Origin: Streptomyces sp. NBC_01431
GTDB lineage: Bacteria; Actinomycetota; Actinomycetes; Streptomycetales; Streptomycetaceae
Direction: 5' to 3'
DNA: 64,000 bases
Assembly (NCBI RefSeq): GCF_036231355.1
Contig: NZ_CP109496.1
Location: forward strand, 3,534,001-3,598,000
Below, piece after piece: positions 7,598 to 17,685 of this stretch. The first letter of the stretch is position 1. The number at the start of each line of letters is the position of its first letter. A model generated the notes under the pieces. That model was not told where the DNA came from and searched no databases. It saw only the letters and a list, made by a program, of their open reading frames with translations. The translations under genes and the position numbers were made by a program.

Positions 7598-8881
7598 GTG
7601 GCCGCGACTCAGCTGACTCGGACGCACCGCATTCTGATCGGGGTGGTGGTCGCGGGTGCCGTGGTGATCGCCGGGATCGGTTTCGCGGGTTCGTACGCGG
7701 CGGTCCGCGAGCTCGCGCTGCACAAGGGCTTCGGGAACTTCTCCTACGTCTTCCCGATCGGCGTCGACGCGGGCATCTGTGTGCTGCTCGCCCTCGACCT
7801 GCTGCTCACCTGGATGCGCATCCCCTTCCCGCTGCTTCGCCAGACCGCCTGGCTGCTGACGGCCGCCACCATCGCCTTCAACGGCGCCGCCGCCTGGCCG
7901 GACCCGCTGGGCGTGGGCATGCACGCGGTCATCCCGGTGCTGTTCGTGGTCTCGGTCGAGGCGGCCCGGCACGCGGTCGGCCGGATCGCCGACATCACGG
8001 CCGACAAGCACATGGAGGGCGTGCGCCTGACCCGCTGGCTGCTCTCGCCGATCCCCACCTTCCGGCTGTGGCGCCGCATGAAGCTGTGGGAGCTGCGCAG
8101 CTACGAGCAGGTGATCAAGCTCGAACAGGACCGCCTGGTCTACCGGGCCCGCCTCCAGTCCGTGTACGGCCGCGCCTGGCGCCGCAAGGCCCCCGTCGAG
8201 TCCCTCATGCCGCTGCGCCTCGCGAAATACGGCGTCCCGCTCGCCGAGACCGCCCCGGCGGGCCTCGCCGCGGCCGGGGTCGAGCCGGTCCTGCTTCCGC
8301 CGCCGCCCGTGCTCGCCCAGCAGGACCGGCAGCCCGAGCTGCCCCCGGCCCACGCGCACTCGGCCCCCGAGGAGCAACCGCCGGTGCAGCCTCAGTCTCC
8401 CGCGCCGGACGCCGTTCCCGTCGCCGAGGAGCCCACCACGCACGAGAGCCCCTGGTTCGCCGCCCAGCAGGTCTCGCAGGAGGCGTACGAGGGCACGTAC
8501 GACCCGGACTTCATCGGACCCGAGCCCCAACCGCAGCCCCAGCAGGAGCCGGTGATGGTCCCGGCGGGTCCCGGCCGCGAGCGCCGTCTCGGCGTGCCCG
8601 ACCCGCGCGCGGCCGAGCCGCACCCCGCGCAGCAGCAGGCGCCCTCCACCGAAGCGGCCGAACCGACGCTCGCGGACGCCGAGTTCGCGGAGACGGCGTA
8701 CGAGGTCTTCCGCCAGTACTCCAACCAGCACACCATCTATCCGACCGTCGACGTGCTCGACATACACCTCAGCGACGGCCACGGCGTGACCCATCCCGAC
8801 AGCACGGCCCTCCTGCGCAAGCTGCACCCCGAGTTCAAGCAGCGCTTCCAGGCCGAGCTGACCGAGGACCACATCGCCTGA
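7598..8881 (+). CDS. DUF2637 membrane protein (SpdB-like)
   Basis: A 427-residue protein. The N-terminal third is a DUF2637 domain with about four membrane segments (residues ~12-32, ~48-70, ~80-100, ~105-125; PIGVDAGICVLLALDLLL is characteristic). A basic cytoplasmic stretch follows (LWRRMKLWELRSYEQVIKLEQDRLVYRARL). Then comes a long Pro/Gln-rich linker and a conserved C-terminal block (VFRQYSNQHTIYPTVDVLDIHL) resembling a small helical DNA- or protein-binding region. Related proteins are found on Streptomyces chromosomes and conjugative plasmids (SpdB, spread functions), where partner proteins are also unknown. GTG start with GGGGAGG upstream. No plasmid genes are nearby, so this is likely a resident copy. 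Confidence 0.85.
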   Translation: MAATQLTRTHRILIGVVVAGAVVIAGIGFAGSYAAVRELALHKGFGNFSYVFPIGVDAGICVLLALDLLLTWMRIPFPLLRQTAWLLTAATIAFNGAAAWPDPLGVGMHAVIPVLFVVSVEAARHAVGRIADITADKHMEGVRLTRWLLSPIPTFRLWRRMKLWELRSYEQVIKLEQDRLVYRARLQSVYGRAWRRKAPVESLMPLRLAKYGVPLAETAPAGLAAAGVEPVLLPPPPVLAQQDRQPELPPAHAHSAPEEQPPVQPQSPAPDAVPVAEEPTTHESPWFAAQQVSQEAYEGTYDPDFIGPEPQPQPQQEPVMVPAGPGRERRLGVPDPRAAEPHPAQQQAPSTEAAEPTLADAEFAETAYEVFRQYSNQHTIYPTVDVLDIHLSDGHGVTHPDSTALLRKLHPEFKQRFQAELTEDHIA

Positions 8882-8888
8882 CAAATCG

Positions 8889-9113
8889 TCAGGAAGCTTG
8901 CTGGCGCTGCTTCTTGCCCGTCTCCGCCCAGACGGCCGGCACCGCGCCGAGGACCAGCAGCGCCAGATAGCCGACCGGCGGAACGTCGGCCAGTTTGTGC
9001 AGGAAGCCCCAGGGGCCGTCCCCGAACAGCCCGCCGGCGAGGCCGAGCGCGCCCTGGATGCCGACGACCCAGCCGAGGGGGCCGACGACCTGCTTGGTGA
9101 TGTTCGCGTTCAT
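8889..9113 (-). CDS. small hypothetical membrane protein
   Basis: 74 residues with two probable membrane spans (VVGPLGWVVGIQGALGLAGGLFG and VGYLALLVLGAVPAVW) and a polar, basic tail (ETGKKQRQQAS). It ends 7 bp from the convergent DUF2637 gene and lies downstream of lysS on the same strand, after the lysS terminator, so it probably has its own promoter in 9114-9237. No function can be assigned. ATG chosen because upstream codons in the frame look non-coding. Confidence 0.65.
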   Translation of the reverse strand: MNANITKQVVGPLGWVVGIQGALGLAGGLFGDGPWGFLHKLADVPPVGYLALLVLGAVPAVWAETGKKQRQQAS

Positions 9114-9189
9114 GACTCCACGGTCCCCCGGCGACGGGGCCCGGACATCCTGCGCGGGTCGCAAACCGCGGTACACACAAGGATGCAGC

Positions 9190-9223
9190 GAGGGCCGCCA
9201 CCCACGAGCGGGTGACGGCCCTC
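9190..9223 (-). terminator. hairpin downstream of lysS
   Basis: A 14-bp stem with one mismatch (GAGGGCCGCCACCC / GGGTGACGGCCCTC) and a 6-nt loop lies 15 bp beyond the lysS stop. Confidence 0.75.
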
Positions 9224-9237
9224 GGCCACGTATCGGG

Positions 9238-10956
9238 TCAGGCGGCGAGCAGCTTGCGCACCCGGTCCGCGCCCACGGCGAGCAGCAGCGTGGGCAGGCG
9301 CGGCCCGGTCTCACGGCTGACCAGGAGCGTGTAGAGCAGCGCGAAGAAGGAGCGCTGGGCGACCTTCAGCTCGGGCGTCGGCTTGGCGTCGGGGGCCAGG
9401 CCCGCCATCACCTTCGGCACGCCGTAGACGAGCGTGGTGAGCCCGTCGAGCGACCAGTGCGAGTCCAGGCCCTCGACGAGCAGGCGCAGCGACTCCCGGC
9501 CCGCGTCGTCCAGCGAGGCGAGCAGCTCGGTGTCGGGCTCCTCGCGGACCAGGGTGCGCTGGTCGGCCGGGACCTGGGTGGAGATCCAGTTCTCCGCGCG
9601 GTCCAGGCGCGGGCGCACCTCGTCCAGCGAGGTGACCGGGTTCGCCGGGTCCAGCTCGCTGAGGATGCGCAGGGTCTGGTCCTCGTGGCCCGCGGTGATG
9701 TCCACGACGGAGGCCAGCGTGCGGTACGGCAGCGGGCGCGCGGTGCGCGGCAGCTCACCGGCGGCCGTGCGGGCGGCCCGCGCGTGGGCGGCCGCGTCGG
9801 CGGGCAGCGCCGAGCCGTCGGCGACCTTCGCCTCCAGCTTGTCCCACTCGTCGTACAGGCGCTGGATCTCCTGGTCGAAGGCGATCTTGAACGACTGGTT
9901 CGGCCTGCGGCGCGCGTACAGCCAGCGAAGGAGCTGCGGCTCCATGATCTTCAGCGCGTCGGCCGGGGTCGGGACCCCGCCCTTGGAGGACGACATCTTG
10001 GCCATGCCGCTGATGCCGACGAAGGCGTACATCGGGCCGATCGGCTGGACGCCGTCGAAGATCGAGACGATCTGGCCGCCGACCTGGAAGGAGGAGCCGG
10101 GCGAGGAGTGGTCGACGCCGGACGGCTCGAAGATCACGCCCTCGTACGCCCAGCGCATCGGCCAGTCGACCTTCCAGACCAGCTTGCCGCGATTGAACTC
10201 GCTGAGCAGGACGGTCTCCGAGAACCCGCACGCGGAGCAGGTGTAGGTCAGCTCCGTGGTGTCGTCGTCGTACGCCGAGACGACCGTGAGGTCCTTGTCG
10301 CAGCCACCGCAGTACGGCTTGTACGGGAAGTAGCCCGTCGAGCCCGTGCCGTCGTCCTCGGCCGCCGCGCCGGAGCCCTCGGCGGCCTCCAGCTCGGCCT
10401 CGTCGAGGGGCTTCTGCGACTTCTTGCCCGGGGCCTTCTTGGTCCGGTACTGCTCAAGGATCGCGTCGATGTCACCGCGGTGCTTCATCGCGTGCAGCAC
10501 CTGCTCGCGGTAGACGCCCGAGGTGTACTGCTCGGTCTGGCTGATGCCGTCGTACTCGACGCCCAGCTCGGCGAGCGCCTCGGTCATCGCGGCCTTGAAG
10601 TGCGCGGCCCAGTTCGGGTACGCGGAACCGGCCGGGGCCGGGACCGAGGTCAGCGGGCGGCCGATGTGCTCGGCCCACGACTCGTCCACACCGGGGACGC
10701 CGTTGGGCACCTTGCGGTAGCGGTCGTAGTCGTCCCAGGAGATCAGGTGACGGACCTCGTACCCGCGGCGGCGGATCTCGTCCGCGACCAGGTGCGGCGT
10801 CATGACCTCGCGCAGGTTGCCCAGGTGGATGGGGCCGGAGGGGGAGAGTCCGGAGGCGACGACGACCGGTTTGCCAGGCGCACGTCGCTCCGACTCGGCG
10901 ATGACATCGTCCGCGAAACGGGAGACCCAGTCGGTCTCGGTGCTGCTCTGAGCCAC
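9238..10956 (-). CDS. lysS: lysine--tRNA ligase, class I
   Basis: A 572-residue class I LysRS, which charges tRNA-Lys. The Rossmann signature LSPSGPIHLGN holds the HIGH-equivalent and KMSSSKG is the KMSKS loop. A zinc-ribbon-like pair of CxxC motifs (YCGGC...CSACG) sits before the KMSKS. Class I LysRS is typical of archaea and some bacteria including Streptomyces, and is unrelated to the class II enzyme. A GTG at 10965 is also possible, but its AGAAGGA is only one base away, whereas the GTG at 10956 has a 10-base spacing. The frame is open far upstream (to 11616) in antisense to argS; this is a shadow. Divergent from argS. Confidence 0.95.
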   Translation of the reverse strand: MAQSSTETDWVSRFADDVIAESERRAPGKPVVVASGLSPSGPIHLGNLREVMTPHLVADEIRRRGYEVRHLISWDDYDRYRKVPNGVPGVDESWAEHIGRPLTSVPAPAGSAYPNWAAHFKAAMTEALAELGVEYDGISQTEQYTSGVYREQVLHAMKHRGDIDAILEQYRTKKAPGKKSQKPLDEAELEAAEGSGAAAEDDGTGSTGYFPYKPYCGGCDKDLTVVSAYDDDTTELTYTCSACGFSETVLLSEFNRGKLVWKVDWPMRWAYEGVIFEPSGVDHSSPGSSFQVGGQIVSIFDGVQPIGPMYAFVGISGMAKMSSSKGGVPTPADALKIMEPQLLRWLYARRRPNQSFKIAFDQEIQRLYDEWDKLEAKVADGSALPADAAAHARAARTAAGELPRTARPLPYRTLASVVDITAGHEDQTLRILSELDPANPVTSLDEVRPRLDRAENWISTQVPADQRTLVREEPDTELLASLDDAGRESLRLLVEGLDSHWSLDGLTTLVYGVPKVMAGLAPDAKPTPELKVAQRSFFALLYTLLVSRETGPRLPTLLLAVGADRVRKLLAA

Positions 10957-11133
10957 GGTCGGCACGTCCTTCTTTCTCGTATTGCCCTCGTCTGCCCGGG
11001 AGAGGCCGGCACGCCCATTCTCCCAGACGGAACGAGCTCCTCCGGGGTTGCCCGTTAACCGGGAGAAAGGGCAGGAGACCCCGTGGGAGAATCGGGGGGC
11101 AATCATCGTCACCCTCGACAGGAACGGCACCTC
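10957..11133. promoter_or_regulatory. lysS-argS divergent promoter region with symmetric sequence
   Basis: The spacer contains ATTCTCCCA (11017-11025) and its perfect inverse TGGGAGAAT (11084-11092), plus a central CCCGTTAACCGGG near 11051-11063. The mirrored GAGAAT hexamers could be the -10 elements of the two divergent promoters or a shared operator. Confidence 0.45.
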
Positions 11134-12897
<1,764 letters not shown>

Positions 12898-12911
12898 TCA
12901 GCGCCAACTCC

Positions 12912-12957
12912 CGTGTGGGACCGGCTGGTTCAGCCGGCGTCCAGGTGGTCCCACACG
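12912..12957. terminator. bidirectional hairpin between argS and HTH gene
   Basis: CGTGTGGGACC (12912-12922) pairs with GGTCCCACACG (12947-12957), with an inner CCGGCTG/CAGCCGG hairpin. The right arm is within the last codons of the convergent HTH gene. Confidence 0.7.
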
Positions 12958-14357
12958 TTGGTGTCCAAGCGGTACTCGTACGCCGGACGGCCCTTGACCG
13001 CGCTGGTGCGGAACGGCTTCCCGTTGTCGTAGACGGGGATCCTGCCCGAGCGTTCGCCGCTGCTCCAGGCGACCTCCAGGTACCAGCTGACGTCGTGCGC
13101 ATCGGTGTGCAGGTTCAGGTCGAAGACCTCGGGGTCGGTCGTGGACACCTTGAACGGGAAGTCCTTGGCCGGCACGACCTTGTCGGCCTGCTGACCGGCG
13201 ACCGGCTTGCTGACCGGCTGGGCCGCATCCAGGTTGAAGTCGAAGGACTGCGGCATGATTCCGCTGCCGCAGCCCGAACCCATCGAGTACGCCGTCCAGT
13301 TCAGCGGCGCCGACCGCCCCACCACCCGCACGTTGATGCCGGTGATCACCACCGAGTCCTGGCTCTTGCCGGTCGCGGTCAGCTCCAGCTTCAGTCCCCC
13401 GCCGTCGACCCCGTTGAGCGCGCGCGCCCAGGAGCGCCGGTCCTGCTCGTTCGTGGGTGGCGGCGGCACCGCACCGGGCTTCTGGTCGAGCAGGAAGAAC
13501 TTGCCGCACGGCGTTTCCCAGTCGTACGAGCTGATCCCGACGCTCAGCGGGACGCCCTCGGGCGGAGCGTGCTTCTTCGTGTCCTTCGAAGCTGAGGGGC
13601 TCGGGGAGGAGGACGGGGAGGGCGAGCCGGGCGTGCTCGCGCTGGGGCTCGAACTCGGCGACGGGCGGGCGCTGTTCGTGGCCTCAGGCGTGCTCGTCGT
13701 GGCGTCGGCGACGGTGTCGCTCCCGTCCGGCCCGCCCGACAGGGTGGCGACGGCCGTCACGGGCACCGCCAGCGCGACGACGGCGGCGCCGATGAGTACG
13801 AGCCGTGTCTTCTTCGTGCCGAGCCGGTCCCCGAATCCGCGCATGCGTTTCGTGGCGGGCGGGGCGGCCGGGCCGACGGCGGGCAGCTCGCTCCCGCCGG
13901 ACGGACCGGCCCCGCTCTCGGCGTCGGCCTCCGCCTTCGCGGGCGGGGCCTGAGCGGGCCCGTTCTCGACGGCGGGCTCGGGAGTGGCCCGGTCGGCGGC
14001 TTCCGCATCTGGCGCGGGATCAGGCACGGCGGCGGGAGTCGAAGTCGGCTCGGGCCCGGGCCCGGAAGGCGTATCGGCCATGGGCGCTGGGTTCGCCCCG
14101 CGCGAGCGGCGCCGGGCCTCGTCCGCCAGGATCCACCGGCGGTGCAGCTCGACCGACTCCTCCGGCGTCGCCCCGCACAGCCGGGCGAGCCGCTCGACGG
14201 GGGCGTACTCGTTGGGAACCGCGTCGCCGTTGCAGTACCGGTGGAGCGTGGACGTACTCATGTGGAGCTTGCCCGCGAGGACTCCGTAACTGCGTCCCGA
14301 ACGGTCCTTCAACTCGCGCAGCAGCGCCGCGAACTGCTCGGACTCGGTTGTCGCCAT
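12930..14357 (-). CDS. membrane-anchored HTH regulator with extracytoplasmic domain
   Basis: A 475-residue protein. An XRE-like HTH (residues 7-70: SYGVLAGKLHMSTSTLHRYCNG) is followed by a long Pro/Ala/Glu-rich linker. One membrane span lies at about 185-206 (LVLIGAAVVALAVPVTAVAT), then a Ser/Pro/Thr linker, and a C-terminal outside domain (about 265-475) with paired cysteines (DWETPCGKFFLL...MGSGCGSG). The layout fits a one-component sensor that binds DNA inside and reads a signal outside. The ligand is unknown. The ATG at 14357 lies at the start of the HTH; upstream residues in the frame look non-coding. It is divergent from a small membrane peptide and a DUF4232 lipoprotein. Confidence 0.85.
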   Translation of the reverse strand: MATTESEQFAALLRELKDRSGRSYGVLAGKLHMSTSTLHRYCNGDAVPNEYAPVERLARLCGATPEESVELHRRWILADEARRRSRGANPAPMADTPSGPGPEPTSTPAAVPDPAPDAEAADRATPEPAVENGPAQAPPAKAEADAESGAGPSGGSELPAVGPAAPPATKRMRGFGDRLGTKKTRLVLIGAAVVALAVPVTAVATLSGGPDGSDTVADATTSTPEATNSARPSPSSSPSASTPGSPSPSSSPSPSASKDTKKHAPPEGVPLSVGISSYDWETPCGKFFLLDQKPGAVPPPPTNEQDRRSWARALNGVDGGGLKLELTATGKSQDSVVITGINVRVVGRSAPLNWTAYSMGSGCGSGIMPQSFDFNLDAAQPVSKPVAGQQADKVVPAKDFPFKVSTTDPEVFDLNLHTDAHDVSWYLEVAWSSGERSGRIPVYDNGKPFRTSAVKGRPAYEYRLDTNVWDHLDAG

Positions 14358-14537
14358 GCCCCGGTTCCCTCCCCATCCATCCCAGGAACGCATTCCAGGG
14401 ACAGGTTGTTTCCCCAGGTCAAAGGGTGTTCCAGCGTTCCAGCTTCCCCCATTGTCCCTTGCTCGTTGCGGGGCCGTCGGACCGGCCCGCAAGGTAGGTG
14501 CAGCAAGCAGCCGAACAGCTCGATCCGGGAGCAGTCC

Positions 14538-14642
14538 ATGCGATTCCGCATCCGGTTCAACGTCACGGATTCGATGGCCGTCCTCATTCTGGCCGCGTCC
14601 ATCGCCACCGTCATCACGCTGATCCACCACCTGCGCCGCTGA
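14538..14642 (+). CDS. possible 34-residue membrane peptide
   Basis: ATG at 14538 with GGGAG about seven bases upstream. The product is MRFRIRFNVTDSMAVLILAASIATVITLIHHLRR (given here by feature: a basic N-terminus of six residues, one hydrophobic span of about 18 residues, a His-Arg tail). It stands between the membrane-anchored HTH gene and the DUF4232 lipoprotein, 49 bp before the latter. Size, topology and ribosome binding site make it plausible, but there is no homology evidence. Confidence 0.4.
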   Translation: MRFRIRFNVTDSMAVLILAASIATVITLIHHLRR

Positions 14643-14691
14643 CGCGTTCACACGTCAAGCAGGCGCACTCACACGGGGAGTACCAAGCATC

Positions 14692-15444
14692 ATGCGCACC
14701 AATTTCCGCATCGCCGCCGCTGCGACCACCACCCTCGTCGCCGCCCTCGCCCTGACCGCCTGCGGCAGTGGTTCGGACGACGCGAAGGCGGGCGACAAGC
14801 CCTCCGCCTCCTCGACCGCCACCCCCGCGACCGGCGACGGCCAGGCCCCGGCGGCGGGCGACGCGGCGGGAGCCGCCCAAGGCGGCAAGGGCGCGGCCTC
14901 GGGCTCCGGTTCGGGCTCCGGTTCGGGCTCCGGTTCGGGCTCCGGCAAGCACGCCGGCTCGCCCGCCAAGTCGACCGGCAAGACCGCGAAGAAGCCCTCG
15001 TCCGGGGGCGGCGGCACCGACACGCCCTGCACCGGCGCCAGTGTGAAGCTGACCGCGACCCCGGTGAGCCGCCCGGTCAACCACATCCTCCTGACGGTCA
15101 CCAACACCGGCAAGACGATGTGCAACGCCTACGATGCCCCCGCCGTCTCGTTCTCCACCGCCCAGCAGTCCCCGATCGCGGTCGACAAGGAGACCATCCC
15201 CCAGGCGGTGGTCTCGCTCGCTCCCGGCGCCTCCGCGTACGCGATGGTCCGCACCCTCGGCGAGGACGACGGCAGCGAGTCGTACAACACCAGCCATGTC
15301 ACCGTGTACTTCGTCGGCGAGGCAGGCATGGAGTCGACGGGCCCCGCCGCGAAGTCCACGCTCCCCAAGAGCGTGGCGGTCGTGGACAGCCAGGCCAGGG
15401 TCACCTACTGGCAGTCGGACCTGTCGACGATCGACTCCTGGTAG
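14692..15444 (+). CDS. DUF4232 domain lipoprotein
   Basis: A 250-residue lipoprotein. The signal peptide ends in LALTAC (Cys near 24). A low-complexity spacer follows with a run of Gly-Ser dipeptides (about residues 64-83). The DUF4232 domain occupies about 105-250: TPCTGASVKLTATPVSRPVNH, then LTVTNTGKTMCNAYDAPAVSF, and AYAMVRTLGEDDG. The two cysteines probably form a disulfide outside the cell. The family is widespread in actinobacteria and uncharacterised. It is close to a membrane-spanning HTH regulator on the opposite strand whose outer domain may respond to the same surface. Confidence 0.87.
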   Translation: MRTNFRIAAAATTTLVAALALTACGSGSDDAKAGDKPSASSTATPATGDGQAPAAGDAAGAAQGGKGAASGSGSGSGSGSGSGSGKHAGSPAKSTGKTAKKPSSGGGGTDTPCTGASVKLTATPVSRPVNHILLTVTNTGKTMCNAYDAPAVSFSTAQQSPIAVDKETIPQAVVSLAPGASAYAMVRTLGEDDGSESYNTSHVTVYFVGEAGMESTGPAAKSTLPKSVAVVDSQARVTYWQSDLSTIDSW

Positions 15445-15466
15445 CCGACGCGCCCGACGCCCGGCC

Positions 15467-16915
15467 TCAACTGCCGTGTGCCACTGGGCGAGTGAGGGAG
15501 CGGCTCGTGGCAGCGAGGGCGACGGCGGCCAGGATCAGAGCCGCCGCGACGGCGAACGTGACCCGCATCCCGGTGGCCACGGCCCCGGAACCGGCCGTGG
15601 TGACATCGGTCGTCGCCGACGCGAGCGCAAACACCGCGCCCATGGCGGACGTTCCCGTGATGAGCCCGAGGTTGCGCGACAGATTGAGCATCCCCGACGT
15701 GACGCCCCGCCGGTCCGGCCGCACATCCGCCATGACGGCGGTGTTGTTGGCCGTCTGGAACACCGCGTACCCGGCCGTGATCACCACGATGGGACCGACG
15801 TACCCGAGGACGCCGGAGGTCGTCGGCGTCACGGCCAGCAGGACGGATCCGGTCGCGATCACGACGAGTCCCGCGACGGTCGTGCGGTATGCGCCGAAGC
15901 GGTCCGCGACGCGCCCGGCCGGCACCCCGGTCAGGGCGGCGACGAGGGGACCGGCGGACAGGACGAGCCCGACCAGGCTCTCGCCGAGCCGGAGCGTACG
16001 GGCAAGGTAGAACGGCCCGACCACCAGCGTCGCCATCATCACCGTCGAGACGAGCGTGCTCATGGCGAGGCTCGTGCTCAGCGCCCGATCGCGGAACATG
16101 GCCGGCCGGATCAGCGGCGACGTCGCCCTCTGCTCGGCCCGTACGAAGAGGCCGGCTCCGAGGGCGGCAGCCACCAGCAGAGCGGCGTTGAGCGGACCGA
16201 AGCTGCCGTGTCCCAGGGTCATCGCGAGGGCGTAGGCCGCGAGCGTCAGAGCCAGGAGCAGCGTGCCCATGCGGTCGAAGGCGGCCGCCGGGGCGGTCCC
16301 GGGTTCGCGCCGGTCGACGGGTAGATGGCGGTGGGCGAGTACGAAGGTCACCAGGCCGAGCGGCACGTTGACCAGGAAGATCGCCCGCCAGCCGAGACCG
16401 GAGAGCAGGACGCCGCCCAGCGAGGGGCCGAGAGCGGTGCCGATCGCGGACATCGTGCCGAGCAGTCCCATGGCCCGGCCGGTCCGCGCCTTGGGGACGG
16501 TCTCGCCGACGAACGCCATGGTGAGGGCCATCATGACGGCCGCGCCGAGGCCCTGCGCCGCGCGGGCCGCGATCAGCAGCCGGAGCGTGGGCGCGGCGCC
16601 GCACAGGACCGAGGCCACCGTGAACAGCACGATCCCGGCGAGGAGCAGCCGTCGGCGGCCGGTGAGGTCGCCGAGCCGTCCGACGCCGACGATCAGGGTG
16701 GTGATGGCGAGCAGATAGGCGAGGACGATCCACTGGACCTGCTGGAAGGAGGCGTCGAACGCGCGGGCCAGGGTCGGCAGGCCAACGTTGGCGATGCTGG
16801 TGCCGAGCGAGGACAGCAGGTGGGACAGCGAAAGCCCGGCCAGCACCCACCGGACCGAGGGCGTCCGCGCCGCCCTCCCCCCGTCCGTCCGCCCCGCGTT
16901 GATGAGCTTCACCAT
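15467..16915 (-). CDS. MFS multidrug-type exporter (DHA2, 14 TM)
   Basis: A 482-residue major facilitator of the EmrB/QacA (DHA2) type with about 14 hydrophobic segments. Motif A appears as GRLGDLTGRRRLL (near 81-93). The drug:H+ antiporter motif C region is GTALGPSLGGVLL (near 158-170). It would use the proton gradient to export an unknown hydrophobic compound. It is divergent from a cupin-HTH regulator at 17033, and an inverted repeat lies between them, a layout typical of locally regulated efflux pumps. Confidence 0.92.
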   Translation of the reverse strand: MVKLINAGRTDGGRAARTPSVRWVLAGLSLSHLLSSLGTSIANVGLPTLARAFDASFQQVQWIVLAYLLAITTLIVGVGRLGDLTGRRRLLLAGIVLFTVASVLCGAAPTLRLLIAARAAQGLGAAVMMALTMAFVGETVPKARTGRAMGLLGTMSAIGTALGPSLGGVLLSGLGWRAIFLVNVPLGLVTFVLAHRHLPVDRREPGTAPAAAFDRMGTLLLALTLAAYALAMTLGHGSFGPLNAALLVAAALGAGLFVRAEQRATSPLIRPAMFRDRALSTSLAMSTLVSTVMMATLVVGPFYLARTLRLGESLVGLVLSAGPLVAALTGVPAGRVADRFGAYRTTVAGLVVIATGSVLLAVTPTTSGVLGYVGPIVVITAGYAVFQTANNTAVMADVRPDRRGVTSGMLNLSRNLGLITGTSAMGAVFALASATTDVTTAGSGAVATGMRVTFAVAAALILAAVALAATSRSLTRPVAHGS

Positions 16916-16986
16916 GGACCCCGCCCTCCGGCCGGAGCCCGCCGACGGGGCTCTTGCCGAGGAAGGTCCCTCTACAGACCGCTAAC

Positions 16987-17002
16987 GGCAATCCTTGTTG
17001 CC
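16987..17002. promoter_or_regulatory. small inverted repeat between MFS gene and its regulator
   Basis: GGCAA (16987-16991) and TTGCC (16998-17002) form a short inverted repeat 31 bp upstream of the HTH-cupin start. It is a possible operator; the arms are short, so chance is not excluded. Confidence 0.35.
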
Positions 17003-17032
17003 AATTCCGGGACGGCGCGGTGGAATGCCCGC

Positions 17033-17641
17033 ATGGACAGACTGGACGGCCACGAACCGGCCGAAGCCTCCCGCCACCAGGCAGTGCTCGACGAAGTCGG
17101 CCCCCGGCTCAAGCGGTTGCGTGCCCAGCGCGGTCTGACGCTGGCCGCGCTCGCCGAGGAGACCGGCATCTCCAAGAGCACCCTGTCCCGCCTGGAGTCC
17201 GGACAGCGCCGGCCCAGCCTGGAACTACTGCTTCCGCTGGCAGCCGCGTACCGCGTGCCCCTGGACGACCTGGTAGGCGCTCCCGAGGTGGGGGACCCCC
17301 GGGTGCGGCTGAACCCCCGCCCGTTGCCGAGCGGCGGCACGTTCGTCCCCCTGACCCGGATGCCGGGCCCCCTCCAGGCGTACAAGCTGCTCATCCCCGA
17401 CCGGGGCACCGAGCCCGAGCTGAAGACGCACGAGGGCTACGAGTGGCTGTACGTCCTGGACGGGCGGCTGCGCCTCGTCCTCGGCGGACACGACATCGTT
17501 CTCGGCCCCGGCGAGGTCGCCGAGTGGGACACCCGGCTGCCCCACTGGTTCAGCAGCGCGGACGGGCGCCCCGTCGAGGTGCTCAGCCTCTTCGGCAGGC
17601 AGGGCGAGCGCATGCACGTCCGCGCGAAGCCGCAGGCCTGA
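17033..17641 (+). CDS. XRE-type HTH regulator with C-terminal cupin domain
   Basis: A 202-residue protein. The HTH is at about residues 20-78 (GLTLAALAEETGISKSTLSRLESGQRRPSLELLL). A cupin fold follows from about 105 to 195, with KTHEGYEWLYVLDGRLRL and GPGEVAEWDTRLPHWFS. His and Glu residues at the usual cupin positions suggest metal or small-molecule binding. Proteins of this layout repress adjacent transporter or catabolic genes until a ligand binds. The likely target is the divergent MFS exporter gene. ATG at 17033; the longer open frame upstream is antisense to the MFS gene. Confidence 0.92.
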   Translation: MDRLDGHEPAEASRHQAVLDEVGPRLKRLRAQRGLTLAALAEETGISKSTLSRLESGQRRPSLELLLPLAAAYRVPLDDLVGAPEVGDPRVRLNPRPLPSGGTFVPLTRMPGPLQAYKLLIPDRGTEPELKTHEGYEWLYVLDGRLRLVLGGHDIVLGPGEVAEWDTRLPHWFSSADGRPVEVLSLFGRQGERMHVRAKPQA

Positions 17642-17685
17642 CGGCGCCGCCACTGGAGTCCAACTCCTTGTCCCACCGGGGGAGT

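Noticed and set aside
7598..8881. Integrated conjugative plasmid suggested by SpdB-like DUF2637
   Set aside because: No tra, rep, int or kil genes in the flanks; surrounding genes are chromosomal core.
8995..11058. 687-codon plus-strand frame antisense to lysS
   Set aside because: Open only because of GC bias; lysS has all family motifs on the other strand.
16325..17032. N-terminal extension of the cupin-HTH protein
   Set aside because: It is antisense to the MFS gene and the HTH starts naturally at 17033.
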